NCBI GenBank assembly: GCA_050084985.1
Contig: JBITNC010000001.1
Coordinates: 111,600,001 to 111,664,000 of the forward strand
Source of the DNA: Nageia nagi
Lineage: Eukaryota; Pinophyta
Reading direction: 5' to 3'
Length of the DNA stretch: 64,000 nt
A model generated the notes under the pieces. The model ran no database searches and had not been told where the DNA came from. It saw only the letters and a list, made by a program, of their open reading frames with translations. Positions 47,960 through 59,924 of the stretch are shown here, one piece after another. Position 1 is the stretch's first letter, and the number at the start of each line of letters is the position of its first letter. The position numbers were made by a program, and so were the translations under genes.

Positions 47960-49985
47960 AACACTTGTAAATATTTGTTGAAGATATAGGGTAACCTCAA
48001 AGGTTTGGTTTGGTTGTGTTCTCTACTGCCCACAATCGTAGGTTCTTTGAAAGAGCAGAAAGTGGTGGGGATGTGCTCATGTTGGTTTTCTACTCAATCT
48101 CTAGTTTATAGGTTAGTTCCTATCTATAATCAAGGTCAAAACTAACAAGAAAGGAATAAAAAGATCAAGAGTTATAGGAAAGAGATAAGTAAATAAAAAT
48201 AGCTAAAATAAGAAATTTACAACCTAAGCATTACAACACAGGTAGTAATCCATAGCAAATATTAAGAATAGTAAATAATCTCACACATGGGGTCTTGCAA
48301 TCATACTACACAACCATAGTTCGAAGAAAACATTTCACACATTACATTCACAAAAGCAATAACAGCCACTTTGTTGCAAGAGGGAAAAACATTATCTATT
48401 TGTATTATCACATGTGAATAGCTCTTACAGATTAGGGCAAATTTGCTAAAATGTTTATCTTTTTTTATTTCTAAAAGCTAACTATTTATGCTAATTCCCC
48501 CCTTCTTAGGTGGTTGGGTTTTATTAATATACATAACTACTAGCATTGAATGAAATAACTAAAACAACACTATTTATATAAATGCTACAACTGTGCTAGA
48601 TTACATAGTGGATAAGTACTAATCAACATAACTATCTAAAAATTTGCAATTTTTGAATATCCATGTCCATAGAGCCATAATCCTTCTAAAATGTCGTTGA
48701 CTACTCCTTCTTTGGCCCTGTAGCTGATTGAAGATAGCATTGTAGCTAATTGAGTAGTTATTTGATTGCACATTGATTGGTACAATTTGGTATTATGCTC
48801 TATTAGTTTCTACCTACTTCTTTGCAATCTTTATGCTCTCTACTATAGATGTTAGTAATCTAAATAATGGTGGTTGATAGACATTATGTTCACTTAGGTC
48901 AAGAAGAATTACCACTGTTATGTGGAATTGAGTTGATGTTGACACATTAATAGGGCTCCATGTGTCAAACACTTAACATGAAGTGGACCTAAATGTTTTT
49001 TCTTATGTATTACTCTTACACTTGCTTGGTAGGCTCTATGTTTTTCTTTCAAGCTCTATCAATGATTTGGTTCTACTAAGACCTATTAATTTTCATAAAA
49101 AATGTGACATCATCTCTCAAAATCAATGAGATCTATGATATTTTTTAAAAATATGTACTCACCATTACTTACTTTGGGACCTACTGGTTTTCACCAAAAA
49201 ATGTGACATCATCTCTCAGAATCGATGGGCTCTATTGATGTTCTTCAAAAATATGTACTCGCAATTGCTTACTTTGAGACCCACTAATTTTCCCTAAAAA
49301 ATGTGATGTCATCTCTCAAAATATGTGGGCTCTATTGATGTTTTGATTCTACCAGGACCCATTGATTTTTACCAAAAATTCTGACATCATTACTCAAAAT
49401 CAATGGGCTTTATTGATATTCTAGCTCCTTTAGGACCCATTGATTTTCACCAAAAAATGTGATATCATCTCTCAGAATTGATAGGCTTTATTGATGTTCT
49501 TCAAAAATCTAGCTTTGAATTTGTGCAAGTCTTGGACACTTGTGTCATTAATTCTCAAAGATCCTAAGGTAATAAATATAATTCTTGGATAGTCTTATAT
49601 ACATAAATCTTAGGTATTTTATACAAGGTACTTTAAAAAAGATGATATAACTCCCGAGCACTAAAGAATAAAAGAATAAATAATGACATAACTCTTATTT
49701 GATGTAACTCTTGGGTATTATTATTCACATAATTCCTAGGTATTAAGAAAAAAATATGACTCTTGGGTAGTATTATATAAATGACTCCTGACACTGTAAG
49801 GGGAAGAAATGAGAAGAGGAGAGATCAAGAATGAAAGCATACAAAAATTTACAACTTATGAAGACTCTAAGAGAATAATATCCCTCTTGACCACTCTTAT
49901 ATACATAACTCCCAAGAACTAAAGAATAAAAAATGAAAAATAATAGAATTACCTTAATTTTAGAGTGTAATTTTGAAGGAATACA
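47960..49985 (-). repeat. Element D 3' LTR (left copy)
   Basis: Matches 59925-61892 from TAACCTCAA.GGTTTGGTTTG to a GGAATACA end. The first 30 bases align only loosely. Confidence 0.82.
49075..49515. repeat. 78-100-bp tandem repeats inside the element D LTR
   Basis: GACCCATTGATTTTCACCAAAAAATGTGACATC-like units start at 49080, 49178, 49278, 49356 and 49434. Two unit lengths alternate: ~100 bp with a TATGTACTCGCCATTGCTTACTTT tail, and 78 bp without it. The same array is present in the other LTR at about 60952-61390, so it predates the insertion. Confidence 0.85.
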
Positions 49986-50049
49986 ATCTTTTAGTGGGAG
50001 GAACAACTACAAGTCTTAATTGCTACCATCAAGTCTGGTGGGAGGAACA

Positions 50050-53000
50050 GCTACATCCTTTTATTTAGATCACTTAGATATTTATAATCAACTTGTGATA
50101 AGATAGGGGATGCCTTAATCTTCTTTGTTTCTACTTTAAACCCTATAAAAACATTTTTTAGCTTTTCAGCATGTAAAAATTTTGTAATGATGTCCTAAGC
50201 CAACTCATTTATTTATTGCAGATCTAAGATTTATATCTCAAAAAAAGATTATTCTAGGAATTGAATGGTATTGGCTACCCAATTGGCAGCACTACCTTGT
50301 ACATTCTACTCTTCCCATAATTTTGAAGATTTCTTTTCAATTAAATAATTAAAGAATTTATTAATAAATCTCAGCTCTATTGTGAGCTAGTGTTTATTTA
50401 TGTCCATGTTGAATATCAAACTTTGGAGTTCATAAATATCTCAGATCCTCTTTTGATATAACTATTTTAGCTTGGAAGAGACTGTTGCAAACTCATTTTT
50501 AGTCAAAATTCTCAAATGGACTTGCATCCTTTCTAATATTACTTTGGGTATATCTAGAGCCAGCTTATGGAGAGCATTCTAAGCATAGAATTCCTTAATG
50601 GCTTGTATAGCTTCCTCTTTGAAAAGATGCAAGTGAGATAATGTTATCATTCTATCCCTAACTTTCTCCACCATGGATTTGCTAAAGTTCTTCTTGAGCA
50701 ATAACAACTTTGCATTGTCATCAAATAAAACTTTGTTTGCTATGATGATATTTTGCAACTTGGCCTCAACTTGTTTGATTTTCTAAGCATCGATGACTAT
50801 AGCTTGAGCTTTGAGCTCTTCTATAATTTGATTTGTAGTATCTAGCTTAGCTCTTGTTGTTCCCATGCTCTTATCAAACTCTACTTTCTATTTATCAAGC
50901 TTTGCAATCAATTCTTTATTTTTATTTTGCAACCCATATACTATTTTATCTTTAAGGGAGCAGTCTTTCTTATACTGATCAATTTTCTTATTCAATTTCT
51001 CTATCTTAATCTCCATTACTTGAAGAATTTTATCGGCTACCATTGAAGTATTTATAAGAAATCTATACTAATCAATCACTAGTGCACTTCGCATATTTAC
51101 ATCTATTATGGTTGTGAGAGTAATACCCAGTTGCCCTTCTTTGAAAGGCATATATGCAATTTTAATATCTCTCATCCTTGTTACTTTACTCAAAATTCTT
51201 GACTATTGCTTAGGGAGCATAGGAGACTTATTAACAAAAATTACCCAATCAATGGGCTCTACAATTTGTGTAGAAAAAATTGACTTTATTTCCTCTTGGA
51301 ATAAAAGTATGAGTAGTAATAACCCCACCTAAAATAGGTGTCTTTACTTGTTGAATTGGTTGGGATTATTAAGGATGTGTCAAATGTTGGACTTTTGGTT
51401 TTGGCTCAGCTTCTTCCATGGCCCCACCTTATTCCTTAGGCTTATCCATTAGGCAAGAGTCCTTTTTCTTGGGTTCATCATCATCATCACCATCTCTTGA
51501 TCCTCTTTTGGGTGTAGCTATTGCAATCCTACTAGCTTCAAGTTCACTTCCCCTATTTTATTGAATTTAGCTTTATCTCTCTTTCAAGGTTTCTATTTGT
51601 TCTTATGCTTGAGCTTCTTTTGGAACATTGGTATATGTATCCTAAGGCTCTCTAAACTCTTCTATATCAAAAATTTCAATTTCTTTTATTATAATCTTTA
51701 GGACTTCTTCTATTACCTCTTAAGGTGAAGGTATAATCATTTATGATTTTGACCTTGCTGTAGTCGATCAAGGCTTCTTTATAGGTTTCTATTCCTACTG
51801 AGCAAGAGTTTGAACTTTCTTTTTCTTTTTGTGAGAAGGTTCTTGGGAAGAGGTGGTGGTGTTTGAAGGGTTTTGTTCTCCCTTATTTAGAATTTCAACC
51901 ATGCTAGACGGTTGTTTTGTTTGTACTAACCTTGCCTCTACAACAAGTTTTCTATGAAAATGAGGAGGAAGATGCTGTACCAACTATAATAGAGGATCCT
52001 TGGAATACTTAGCTTCCTAGTACTTATCATATTTGAATTTTTCAAATAATTCACTCTCAATGTGGTGAATTTTTGTAGTATACTCAAATCTAAATCTTGT
52101 AAAATAATGAATTTTATTGTTATGCCACCCAAGATATGCCAATTGGGTGAGGACCTATGGGTTGAGGATAAAATCTTACCTCTTATTTTTTTAGTTTCTA
52201 TACTTCCTTATTACTTCTAGGACCATCCAGGCCTTATTCAAGGGTACAAATTCCTAATTTGGGTACATTTATACCTTTTGCTTAGTTTTATTTATAAAAT
52301 ATTCTATATGGGACCTACTATCATGGATAAATGCTGGACATTTTTTGCTAGACCTTATTATTTGGATAATTTTTTGTGATGGGTCATACATCCATGTAGT
52401 TTCCACCTTATCTAACTTAAAATTTTATACAATAAATTAGGCTATACTATCTTTACATCCTATCTCTAAAAGAGTAAAATTCTTAGTAGAAGCTAGTATA
52501 TCTATAATAGACTTAAAGTTACCCCCAAACCCATATTTGCTCTCTATAGCACAAATCTATCTACCCATCTCTATTGAATATAACTAGGGGGTTACATATT
52601 TAGGCAAAAAGAAGGGTCTCTCAAAATACCCATACTTGATTATTATGGTGTAGCTTCGCAAGAAGTATAAGTCACCAATTTTATTTCCTCCTTGTAGCTC
52701 CCTCATTGTGCTTTTGCATAGCCTGCTGGGGATTTTTCCAATCAAAATTTTTATTGCTATTGCATAGAAATTATCCATGAACTCATAGTAGGATCCATGA
52801 AACTTGGTCAAAATTGGCACCATCAGGTCAATTGGCATTGGTGCAGCATTGGAACTTATAGGCTCAATTGGGAGCCTTGCCCCTATGAGTTTGTCTAAAA
52901 AGTGCCACCAAAGATAGAAGGAATTTTTTAAGTCTAACTTTTCAATTTTAAATAGACACCTCTTAATTTCTCCAGTTATAAAAGCTAAGAAATCATAGCA

Positions 53001-53713
53001 AATGTGGGCTTCTAAATGTTATAAGCCATATGCACCATGGCTTCCTTTGCTTCAATCTAGGTCTTTTTTCCCAAGATGACTACGAGTGCTTGCAACACTT
53101 TTCTATCCTTCTTTATTTCAAAAAGAGCTATTTGGTAGCTCGATAAGAGTTTAGCTTTTCTACTATCTTGGTATCTTCCATTGATCCAACTTAACATTTC
53201 ATTTTGATTGATATAAAAATCATGCTTCTCCTTTTTCAAATCAATTTATGTTTTTGACATGAAACATCCAGTTTGCTGGAACAACAAATGCTTGGATGAA
53301 GGAGTCAAGAGAGTAATCTAGCAAGCTTTAAACATAGGTTAAAAAGTATCTCCCTCTTCAATGCTCTTGAACATTCCAATTTGGTACCCCTTTTGATGAT
53401 GCCTATGTGCTAGGGAGTATAAGAGCTCAAGGTAGGTGAAAGACTCATAGGGTACATAATATGCCAAGCCCTGGTCAATCATGACATCTCTCTTTGAATG
53501 AGCAAGTGATTTACCCTTCTTGGTAACTTTAGGTGTTTTAAGCTATATAAGAATACAAGTAGGGTTAGATCTCTATGCATCCATATGACTAATTACCCCC
53601 ATCTTAGTCCAATTTATTCTTGGTGCATTCTTGAGATACTCTTCTTGTAAGGAAAGGAGATCCATGTCAAGTTGTTCTAGTTTAGTTGCAGAGGATGAAT
53701 GAGAGGTCACCAT
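50050..53713 (-). pseudogene. Element D 3' accessory ORF, unknown function
   Basis: From ATG at 53713 (MVTSHSSSATKLEQLDMDLL) the minus strand can be read for ~1200 codons with many single stops. Recognisable features are VMIDQGLAYYVPYESFTYLE, 53057-53239 (FYINQNEMLSWINGRYQDSR), 52584-52838 (LMVPILTKFHGSYYEFMDNF, preceded by SSNAAPMPID), an acidic/Pro-rich middle (51300-51800) and a charged helical end at 50450-51050 (KNKELIAKLDKQKVEFDKSM). It follows the integrase by ~500 bp, where Athila-type elements carry an env-like gene. I see no convincing signal peptide or membrane span, and the coiled-coil end argues against a simple env. It resembles the ORF at 30480-33847 in plan and in the S.N.AP.. 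stretch. Confidence 0.55.
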
Positions 53714-54249
53714 GATATTAATAAACTTTTTTGAACCTCTAGCTATCATTTAGAAATATACCACCTCCTCCCAAACCTATTGTTCAAAATCAACTACTAG
53801 CATTACTTGCTCTTGCATACATTTTGTTTTTTGAACATTTACAATATACAATGCTTTGTGAGTAGTACAAGCTTACCTCATTACTCAGTAATATTTTAAA
53901 TAGATCCCATTGATGGAAATAGGTAATTCTCAAGACTTAATAACATCTAACAACTTAAATTCATTATTTTGCATAGCCTAAGTAATGATGTAAGGCTTGC
54001 TCCAAAGAGAGTCAAATTTTTGGTGTCTTCCAAGCTTTGCTCTTTCTTCATCCCATTTGAGGACAAAATCACCTAGTTCAAACTTTACTTAGAAAGACTT
54101 TTTCTTATCAAACTACCTCTTGATGATGTACTAGCGATGTTGGAATGACTCATATGCTTTGTTCTAATCTTTCTCCAATTTCAAGAGCTAACTATATGTA
54201 GATTGTAGGGGGTCAAAGTCATGGTCTTCCATTTATTGTAGGATTTTTA

Positions 54250-55040
54250 AAGCTAGTAACTCCATGTGTACTAGCAACATAGGTCATTTACCATATACCA
54301 ATGCATATGGAGATATATTTATTGTTTATTTTATACTAATTATATTAGCCTATAATGCATATTTTAATTATGTATACCATTGTCTAGGATTCCCTTCATT
54401 TATTCTCTTGATGATTCGGATTAGATTTTTATTAGTTGATTTGGTTAACCCATTACCTTGTAGGTAATAGTTTGAAGAGAATAACCAATAAATTCCATAT
54501 TGAGCTACAAATATTTATATATTACCTCCAATAAATACCAAACCATTATTTGACACTATAGTCTATGGAATTCCAAAGTAGGTGATTATCCTTTTAATCA
54601 TTTCTATCATCGCTTCTTGATCTGCATTTTTGCATGGCATAGCCTCTACCCATCTAGTGAAGTAATCTATTGCAATCAAAATAAATTTATGGCCTATTGA
54701 GAAATTTGGGTTTATGAAACCAATGAAATCCATACCCCACTATTGAAAAGGCTCTTCAACTACTATAGGTTTGAGAGGTATTGCAACTTGTCTTCTCTTT
54801 CCCATAAATTTGTTACACTTATCACATTCCTAAGCAATCTTGAATGAATTCTAAAATATAGTGGGATAATAATATCCATCTTGTAATAACTTTTTTGCTA
54901 TATTTAGTCTATTGTAATGCCTATCAAATAATTTATAATGAAATTCATGCAATATTATACAGTATTCATCTTGAGTCACACATCTGAGAAGGGTGTGATC
55001 AAAATTTTTTCTATATAAATGGTCATCTATCATGATAAAT
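54250..55040 (-). pseudogene. Integrase of element D
   Basis: The zinc-binding region is open at 54851-55033 (HLYRKNFDHTLLRCVTQDEY, then HEFHYKLFDRHYN and DGYYYPTIF), followed by ECDKCNKFMGKRR. The core reads WGMDFIGFINPNFSIGHKFI, then AIDYFTRWVEAMPC. The second catalytic Asp appears as Asn (IVSNNGLVF) and the Glu as Lys (QGNGLTKSTNKNL). Both are explained by G-to-A changes, so the triad is lost. The usual end motifs are not followed beyond about 54250. Confidence 0.85.
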
Positions 55041-55099
55041 TTAAGGGCATGAAACTTGAACCTCCTTCTTTGAAATTTGTCTAGAGATTTAGGGCACCT

Positions 55100-55660
55100 A
55101 CTAGTTCAAAAATAAACCATGATTTGCTTAATCCAATCACTTTTATGATTAAGTTGTTACTCATCATCCACAAGAGTGATCATATGTGAAACTTCAACTA
55201 TATTTTCATAGAGAGCCTTGCCTCTGATCAACTTGGTTGGCTTAATTTCTATGTCATATTCCATTATTTTAGTGATACAACCAACTTTTCCTTTACTTAG
55301 ATCTCTTTGTATAATATAATTCCTTACATCTAGATGAATAGTATATACAAGGATTCTATTATGGGAGACATAATGTTTGAATTTTTTAAGTCCTTTCATA
55401 ATGGAAAACACTTGCTTTTCAATAAATGATTACCTTTGTTGGTGTTGATGTAGTGTTTCACTATGAAAGGCAATTGGATGTTTTTTCATTATTATCATCC
55501 TTTTGTGCTAGAATTGTAGTAATGCTCCTATTTGCTCTATGTGCATATATGATGAAATCTTTTGACATGTCAAGATTTTTAAGCACAGGGGCTTCTATTA
55601 TAGTTTTTTTTTTTTATATCTTTGAAGGATACTTTTGCTTTACATGACAAAGATAATACA
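55100..55660 (-). pseudogene. Retroviral-type RNase H of element D
   Basis: The open piece 55157-55411 carries YVSHNRILVYTIHLDVRNYI, then VGCITKIMEYDIEIKPTKLI and ALYENIVEVSH, the C-terminal half of the gypsy RNase H. The His of the TDH-like motif is present, but the Asp is replaced (TIH). It follows RT directly, as usual in gypsy pol. Confidence 0.82.
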
Positions 55661-56500
55661 ACATCCTTCTTTAGCATTTAAGTGATTGGAGATATAATCT
55701 CTAAAACATTATTAATAAATTTTATAACAAAATTGATCTAACCAAGGAATGACTGTAAGGCCTTCTTACTAGAGGGGAGTGGTAATGCTTTTATAGATTT
55801 TACTCTATTTGGATCAATTATTAGTCCCTATTTTGAAATAATGTGGCCAAGTAACTTTCTTTGGTTGACCATAAAAACTAACTTTTTTGGGTTAATTTAA
55901 ATACCAAATTTCATGCATCTTTCAAATACTAATCTTAGATGTTCTAGGTGATCACTCTATTTCTAGAGAAGATAGTGATATCATCTAGATAGATCAGTAT
56001 AATTTTGTTTATTAACTCACCAAATGCATAATCCATAGCTCTTTGAAAAGTATCTCTTGCATTAGAAAGACCAAATGGCATCCTTTGAAAAGCAAATTTC
56101 CCCTATTTAGTTGTAAATGCTATTTTCAACTAATCTTCATCCTTCACCTAAATTTGGCTAAATCTTGAGTAGCCATTAATCATTGAAAAATAGCAAGCTT
56201 TAGCTACTATATGCAAGATCTACTTCATTAGTAGAAGAGGATAATTATCTTTAAGGGACACTTTATTCAAATTTCTAAAATTAACACAAAGTCTGATTTC
56301 TACACTTTTCTTTCTAATAGGAACTAGATTTGTAACCCAAAAAGAATGCTTGAAAGGATAAATGATTTTTGAATCAAGAAGTTCAATTAACTCCTATTTC
56401 ATAGCTTCTTCTATCTTTGGGTTGACACATCTGTATTTTTCCCTGCATGGTTTGACCTCTAGTTCAAGCTCAATCGGTGTTGGATGACATCTTTGTCATA
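55661..56500 (-). pseudogene. Reverse transcriptase of element D
   Basis: Readable from about 56440 (KYRCVNPKIEEAMK) through IYPFKHSFWVTNLVPIRKK and LCVNFRNLNKVSLKDNYPL. SMINGYSRF follows, where the first catalytic Asp has become Asn, then FAFQRMPFGLSNARDTFQRA and IILIYLDDITIFS (55975-56015), with the catalytic YLDD box intact. A few stops interrupt it. Confidence 0.9.
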
Positions 56501-56839
56501 TGTCTTAAGATCATCATAAGTCCAGGTAGTTACTTGAAAAAACTCACGATAAATCTAAGACATAGTAGCTTTTTCTACACCAAAACACTCTAATGTAATT
56601 CTCCTTTAACATAATCGAAGACTTAGCTGTTAGGATTCTACTCCTTTTGGTATTATATTATTTCTAAGTTGAATGACATCTTATCCTTAGAAATAGTTAA
56701 GCATTTATCGAGTACCAAAAGTGTGAGCCACTGCTTCATTTATGAGGAATTTTACAATAGTCTCATCAAATTTAAATACTTACCAAAAGTTTGCATCATC
56801 AGGTACTGAAGGCCTACATTAAACTTTGACTCCAAGAGC

Positions 56840-57262
56840 TCCTCTTTTATAATGACCTAGGTTATAACATGCCCCTCTTCTAGCAAGTGCATAAGCTATT
56901 TGGTTGTGATTTATAAGAATAGATATAAAATTGATAGCCAAAAATGATTCTAATAAATCCCACACTTTGTTATTATAGTTCTTCAGGTAATGATGTTTTG
57001 CGTTGTTCTAATTTCTAACTTGCTTCATGACCAATTTAAAATCACCATGGATAATTAGGCATCTAATACCCATACTGATTGCTTTAGATAACCCTAAACA
57101 AAGGGCTTTATATTTAATAGCATTGTTTATATAGTTCTATATGAATCATAAGGAGAATCTTTTGGTACTCCCCTTGGGAGATTTTAAGACCACTCCAGCT
57201 CCACATCCATGTCTACATCAGAAACCATCAAAATACATCATCCATATCTCATGTTCTTTATC
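56840..57262 (-). pseudogene. Archaeal/plant-type RNase H of element D, before RT
   Basis: The minus strand from about 57240 reads MYFDGF, CRHGCGAGVVLKSPKGSTKR, NYINNAIKYKALCLGLSKAI, MGIRCLIIHGDFKLVMKQVR, and after a linker ILINHNQIAYALARR. The order FDG...G.G.V, Y.AL..GL..A...GI, GD..LV..Q, A.ALA is that of type-I RNase H of the archaeal/plant kind, distinct from the retroviral one at 55.1-55.6 kb. Two Asp remain, the Glu reads Lys and the last Asp reads Tyr. It sits between protease and RT. An additional RNase H is known from Tat-clade elements. Confidence 0.82.
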
Positions 57263-57490
57263 AATAGTGATTGAAATTGGTTGAAATTTCTCATATAGAT
57301 AATAATTACCTATGCTAACATCTGTAACCTAATAATTTAGATCATTTTCTAAAAGAACTTTAGTTGTTAGTAATGATTCCCTTAATGTGTCACTTTCAAA
57401 TATCTCCAATGGTTATGGATCATTCATACAATTTACTTCATTAATCCTCTTAAGATGGATAGTTTTGGTGCCTTCATTTAGAATCTTTAC

Positions 57491-57943
57491 CTATTTGTTT
57501 TGGAAAGGAAGCAAAAGATAACTATATTCTAAGGCTAGGTGCTCTCCCAATTTAGTAGTAAATTCTCTAGAGAGATATATTCTAAATAGAGGTGGAAGAT
57601 CAACTAATATAATGTCTTGGATAACATGAATATCAGGGAAGGAATTCAAGGTTATTTGAACACCTTTAGCACTACCAAATACATATATTAAGGAAGAATA
57701 TAATTGTATGACATCATCAATGCATCTTGTAATGTACAACTTCATTTCATCTGCAGTAATTTTAGAGATAACAATTATTGTAGCTATGATATCTATCATA
57801 TAGTTGTTCACTACCCAACCTTCTAGTCTTAGGGATAAATAGAAAGGTAAGTATCTTGTTATACCTATTACAGTTAGAGGGACAACTTTAGACATAGCAT
57901 AGATAGGATTCTCTTCATTTTCCCTCTTTTTACTATTTCTCAA
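57491..57943 (-). pseudogene. Protease of element D, active site lost
   Basis: A 150-codon open stretch containing LPFYLSLRLEGWVVNNYMID and then ISKITADEMKLYITRC, followed by FPDIHVIQDIILVDLPPLF and IYLSREFTTKLGEHLALEYS. By layout it is the retropepsin region of plant gypsy elements. The active-site triplet after MI reads D-I-I instead of D-S/T-G, so it cannot cleave as written. Confidence 0.78.
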
Positions 57944-57979
57944 CCTTAAAGTTTCTTATAGAAGATCTAATTGACCTAG

Positions 57980-59880
57980 TTACTTTAATGCATCAAACAT
58001 AGTCATCTTAGAAAGAGTCTTCTTCAATTCTTTCATAATATTGTAAAAAGCATATGGGATGGAATTACTTGGTTTTGCTTGTTGATATGTTCTAAAATTT
58101 TGAGTAGCCTTTTCTTTATGCCAATCAGTGATGAAAGGATATCTCAATATACTAGGTATTTCTTTCTCTGGGACTTCTTTCCTAGTTGTAATAGGGTTTA
58201 TTTCACCTAGGGCATTAGTACCTAGCATTGATGGAATAGTACCCAAATTAAATGGGACTTGGTGATGTAGGTTTTGAGGCTAAGCTAAGGGAGCCTTAGC
58301 TTTCTTAAGTTTAGGTTATGCTTGAGTGGAAGATTGATATTTCTAAGTGGCTTGAGACTGTTATGGAGCTACTAAAGAAGTTGCTCTAGTTTGAACATAA
58401 TTTGCTTATTCTTTAGCATATCTTGAAACCCAAAAATTGACCATTATGAGATCAGTAGTAGGATCTAAAGTAGGTACTACTATCTAGTTAGAATGTTAAC
58501 CCAAATACTAATGTTGATACACCACATATGAATCTGGAAAATTAGGAGTTGAACATGGTGGATACCATTCTGTAATGATTAAAGTAGCATTATCTGTATA
58601 ACTAGCCATAACAACATTCTTAATTATTTTAGGAGGATTTAACTATTTTGGCTAGTTAATCTTAGGATGGAATATTAGTTGATATTGATTATCATATCTT
58701 CTATAATTAAAATAATAATTTTACCTTTCTTGCAAAGTGAGCTTTTTAGTTAAATTTTTAATAGTTACCTCCAATTCCCTTATTCTCTCCTCTTCTTAAG
58801 ATATAGGTTCAGTATCAGTACTTGTGGATGCAAGAGTAAGTAATGCTAGTAGCTAATTTTGAATAATAAGTTTGGGAGGAGGTGGTAAGGCCAAAAATCT
58901 AGATTGACCTACTTATGGAGCCTACTTGGGAGGTAAACTTAGAAATACAAGCATGATCATTCTAGGTTGCATTTTACTAGAGGACACCAGGGTATGTTTT
59001 ATGATTTTTACTATTTGGTAAACATTTGAGAATGTGTCTCTTGATATAACAATAAGCATATTGAGATTAAGAAGAAAATATTTTTTGTAATACACCAAAG
59101 CTTGTGCATTTATTAGTCTAATCTTTGCTAGTACAAACTTCCATGTTCTTTTAAATATGATATTGAAATAATCAATAGATTCATGAGGATATATTTTGAT
59201 ACATGCTATGAGGCTAAGGAACATGCTATCATCACCATCTACAAAAAATCTTTTAATCAAAGCCTAAAAAAACTCTTCCCATGAATTTATAGATTTAGGG
59301 GTAAGAGTTCTAAACAACTCAGTTGCTTTGCCTTCAAAAGAGTGTGATAGTAGTCTAATCATCATGATTTCATCATTAATATCAAATCTTGAGGCCAACA
59401 GAGATACATCTTAACAATGCTCATATGGCATATTTTTAGAGCCATCATACTTAGACAAAATTTTAAAAGTTGCTTGAGGTATAGGAGGTAAATTAGTAGC
59501 TAAAATGAAAGGATAACTATTATTTTAGGCAAGAAAATATATTAGTTGAGCCATAATTGGAGAGTGTACAAGAGATGAAAGGTTTTTTGGGAATGATTCA
59601 AATATGAATGATAAAGGGACTGCCCTTAAAGGGACCAAGGGAGACACAACCCAATAAATCTTTCACCTAGTCTTCCTATGAAGAATTGATAGCTCTTAAA
59701 ATCTAGGCTATCTAAGGGAATTTCTGATACTACTTCTAGTTAGTTTGCATTTTGGAGGTGCCAAGCTTCAAAACATTGATTGGTTAATAGCAAAGTCACT
59801 AATAAGGTTACAAGAACCTTATAATCTTAAAGGATTTAATTGATAGCCCACTTGATGAGGCTATCAAGCCTAACAACATT
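57980..59880 (-). pseudogene. gag: Decayed gag of element D
   Basis: 58922-59260 reads MIKRFFVDGDDSMFLSLIAC, then SIDYFNIIFKRTWKFVLAKI, the second half of a plant gypsy capsid. 57980-58246 (PFITDWHKEKATQNFRTYQQ) is linker sequence before protease. The N-terminal part lies at 59270-59880, near the primer-binding site. Stops are frequent. Confidence 0.7.
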
Positions 59881-59901
59881 GCTAATATGGAATTTAGCTC
59901 A

Positions 59902-59924
59902 TGTCCCACCAGGCATGCCAAAAA
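59902..59924 (-). other. Element D primer-binding-site candidate
   Basis: The minus strand after the LTR end TTCCA reads TTTT TGGCATGCCTGGTGGGAC, a TGG-starting site of a form seen in Tat-like elements. It differs from the site of A and B and from the Met type of E and F. Confidence 0.6.

Noticed and set aside
50050-53713. Classical env gene
   Set aside because: No clear signal peptide or membrane span was seen, and the C-terminal part looks like a coiled coil.
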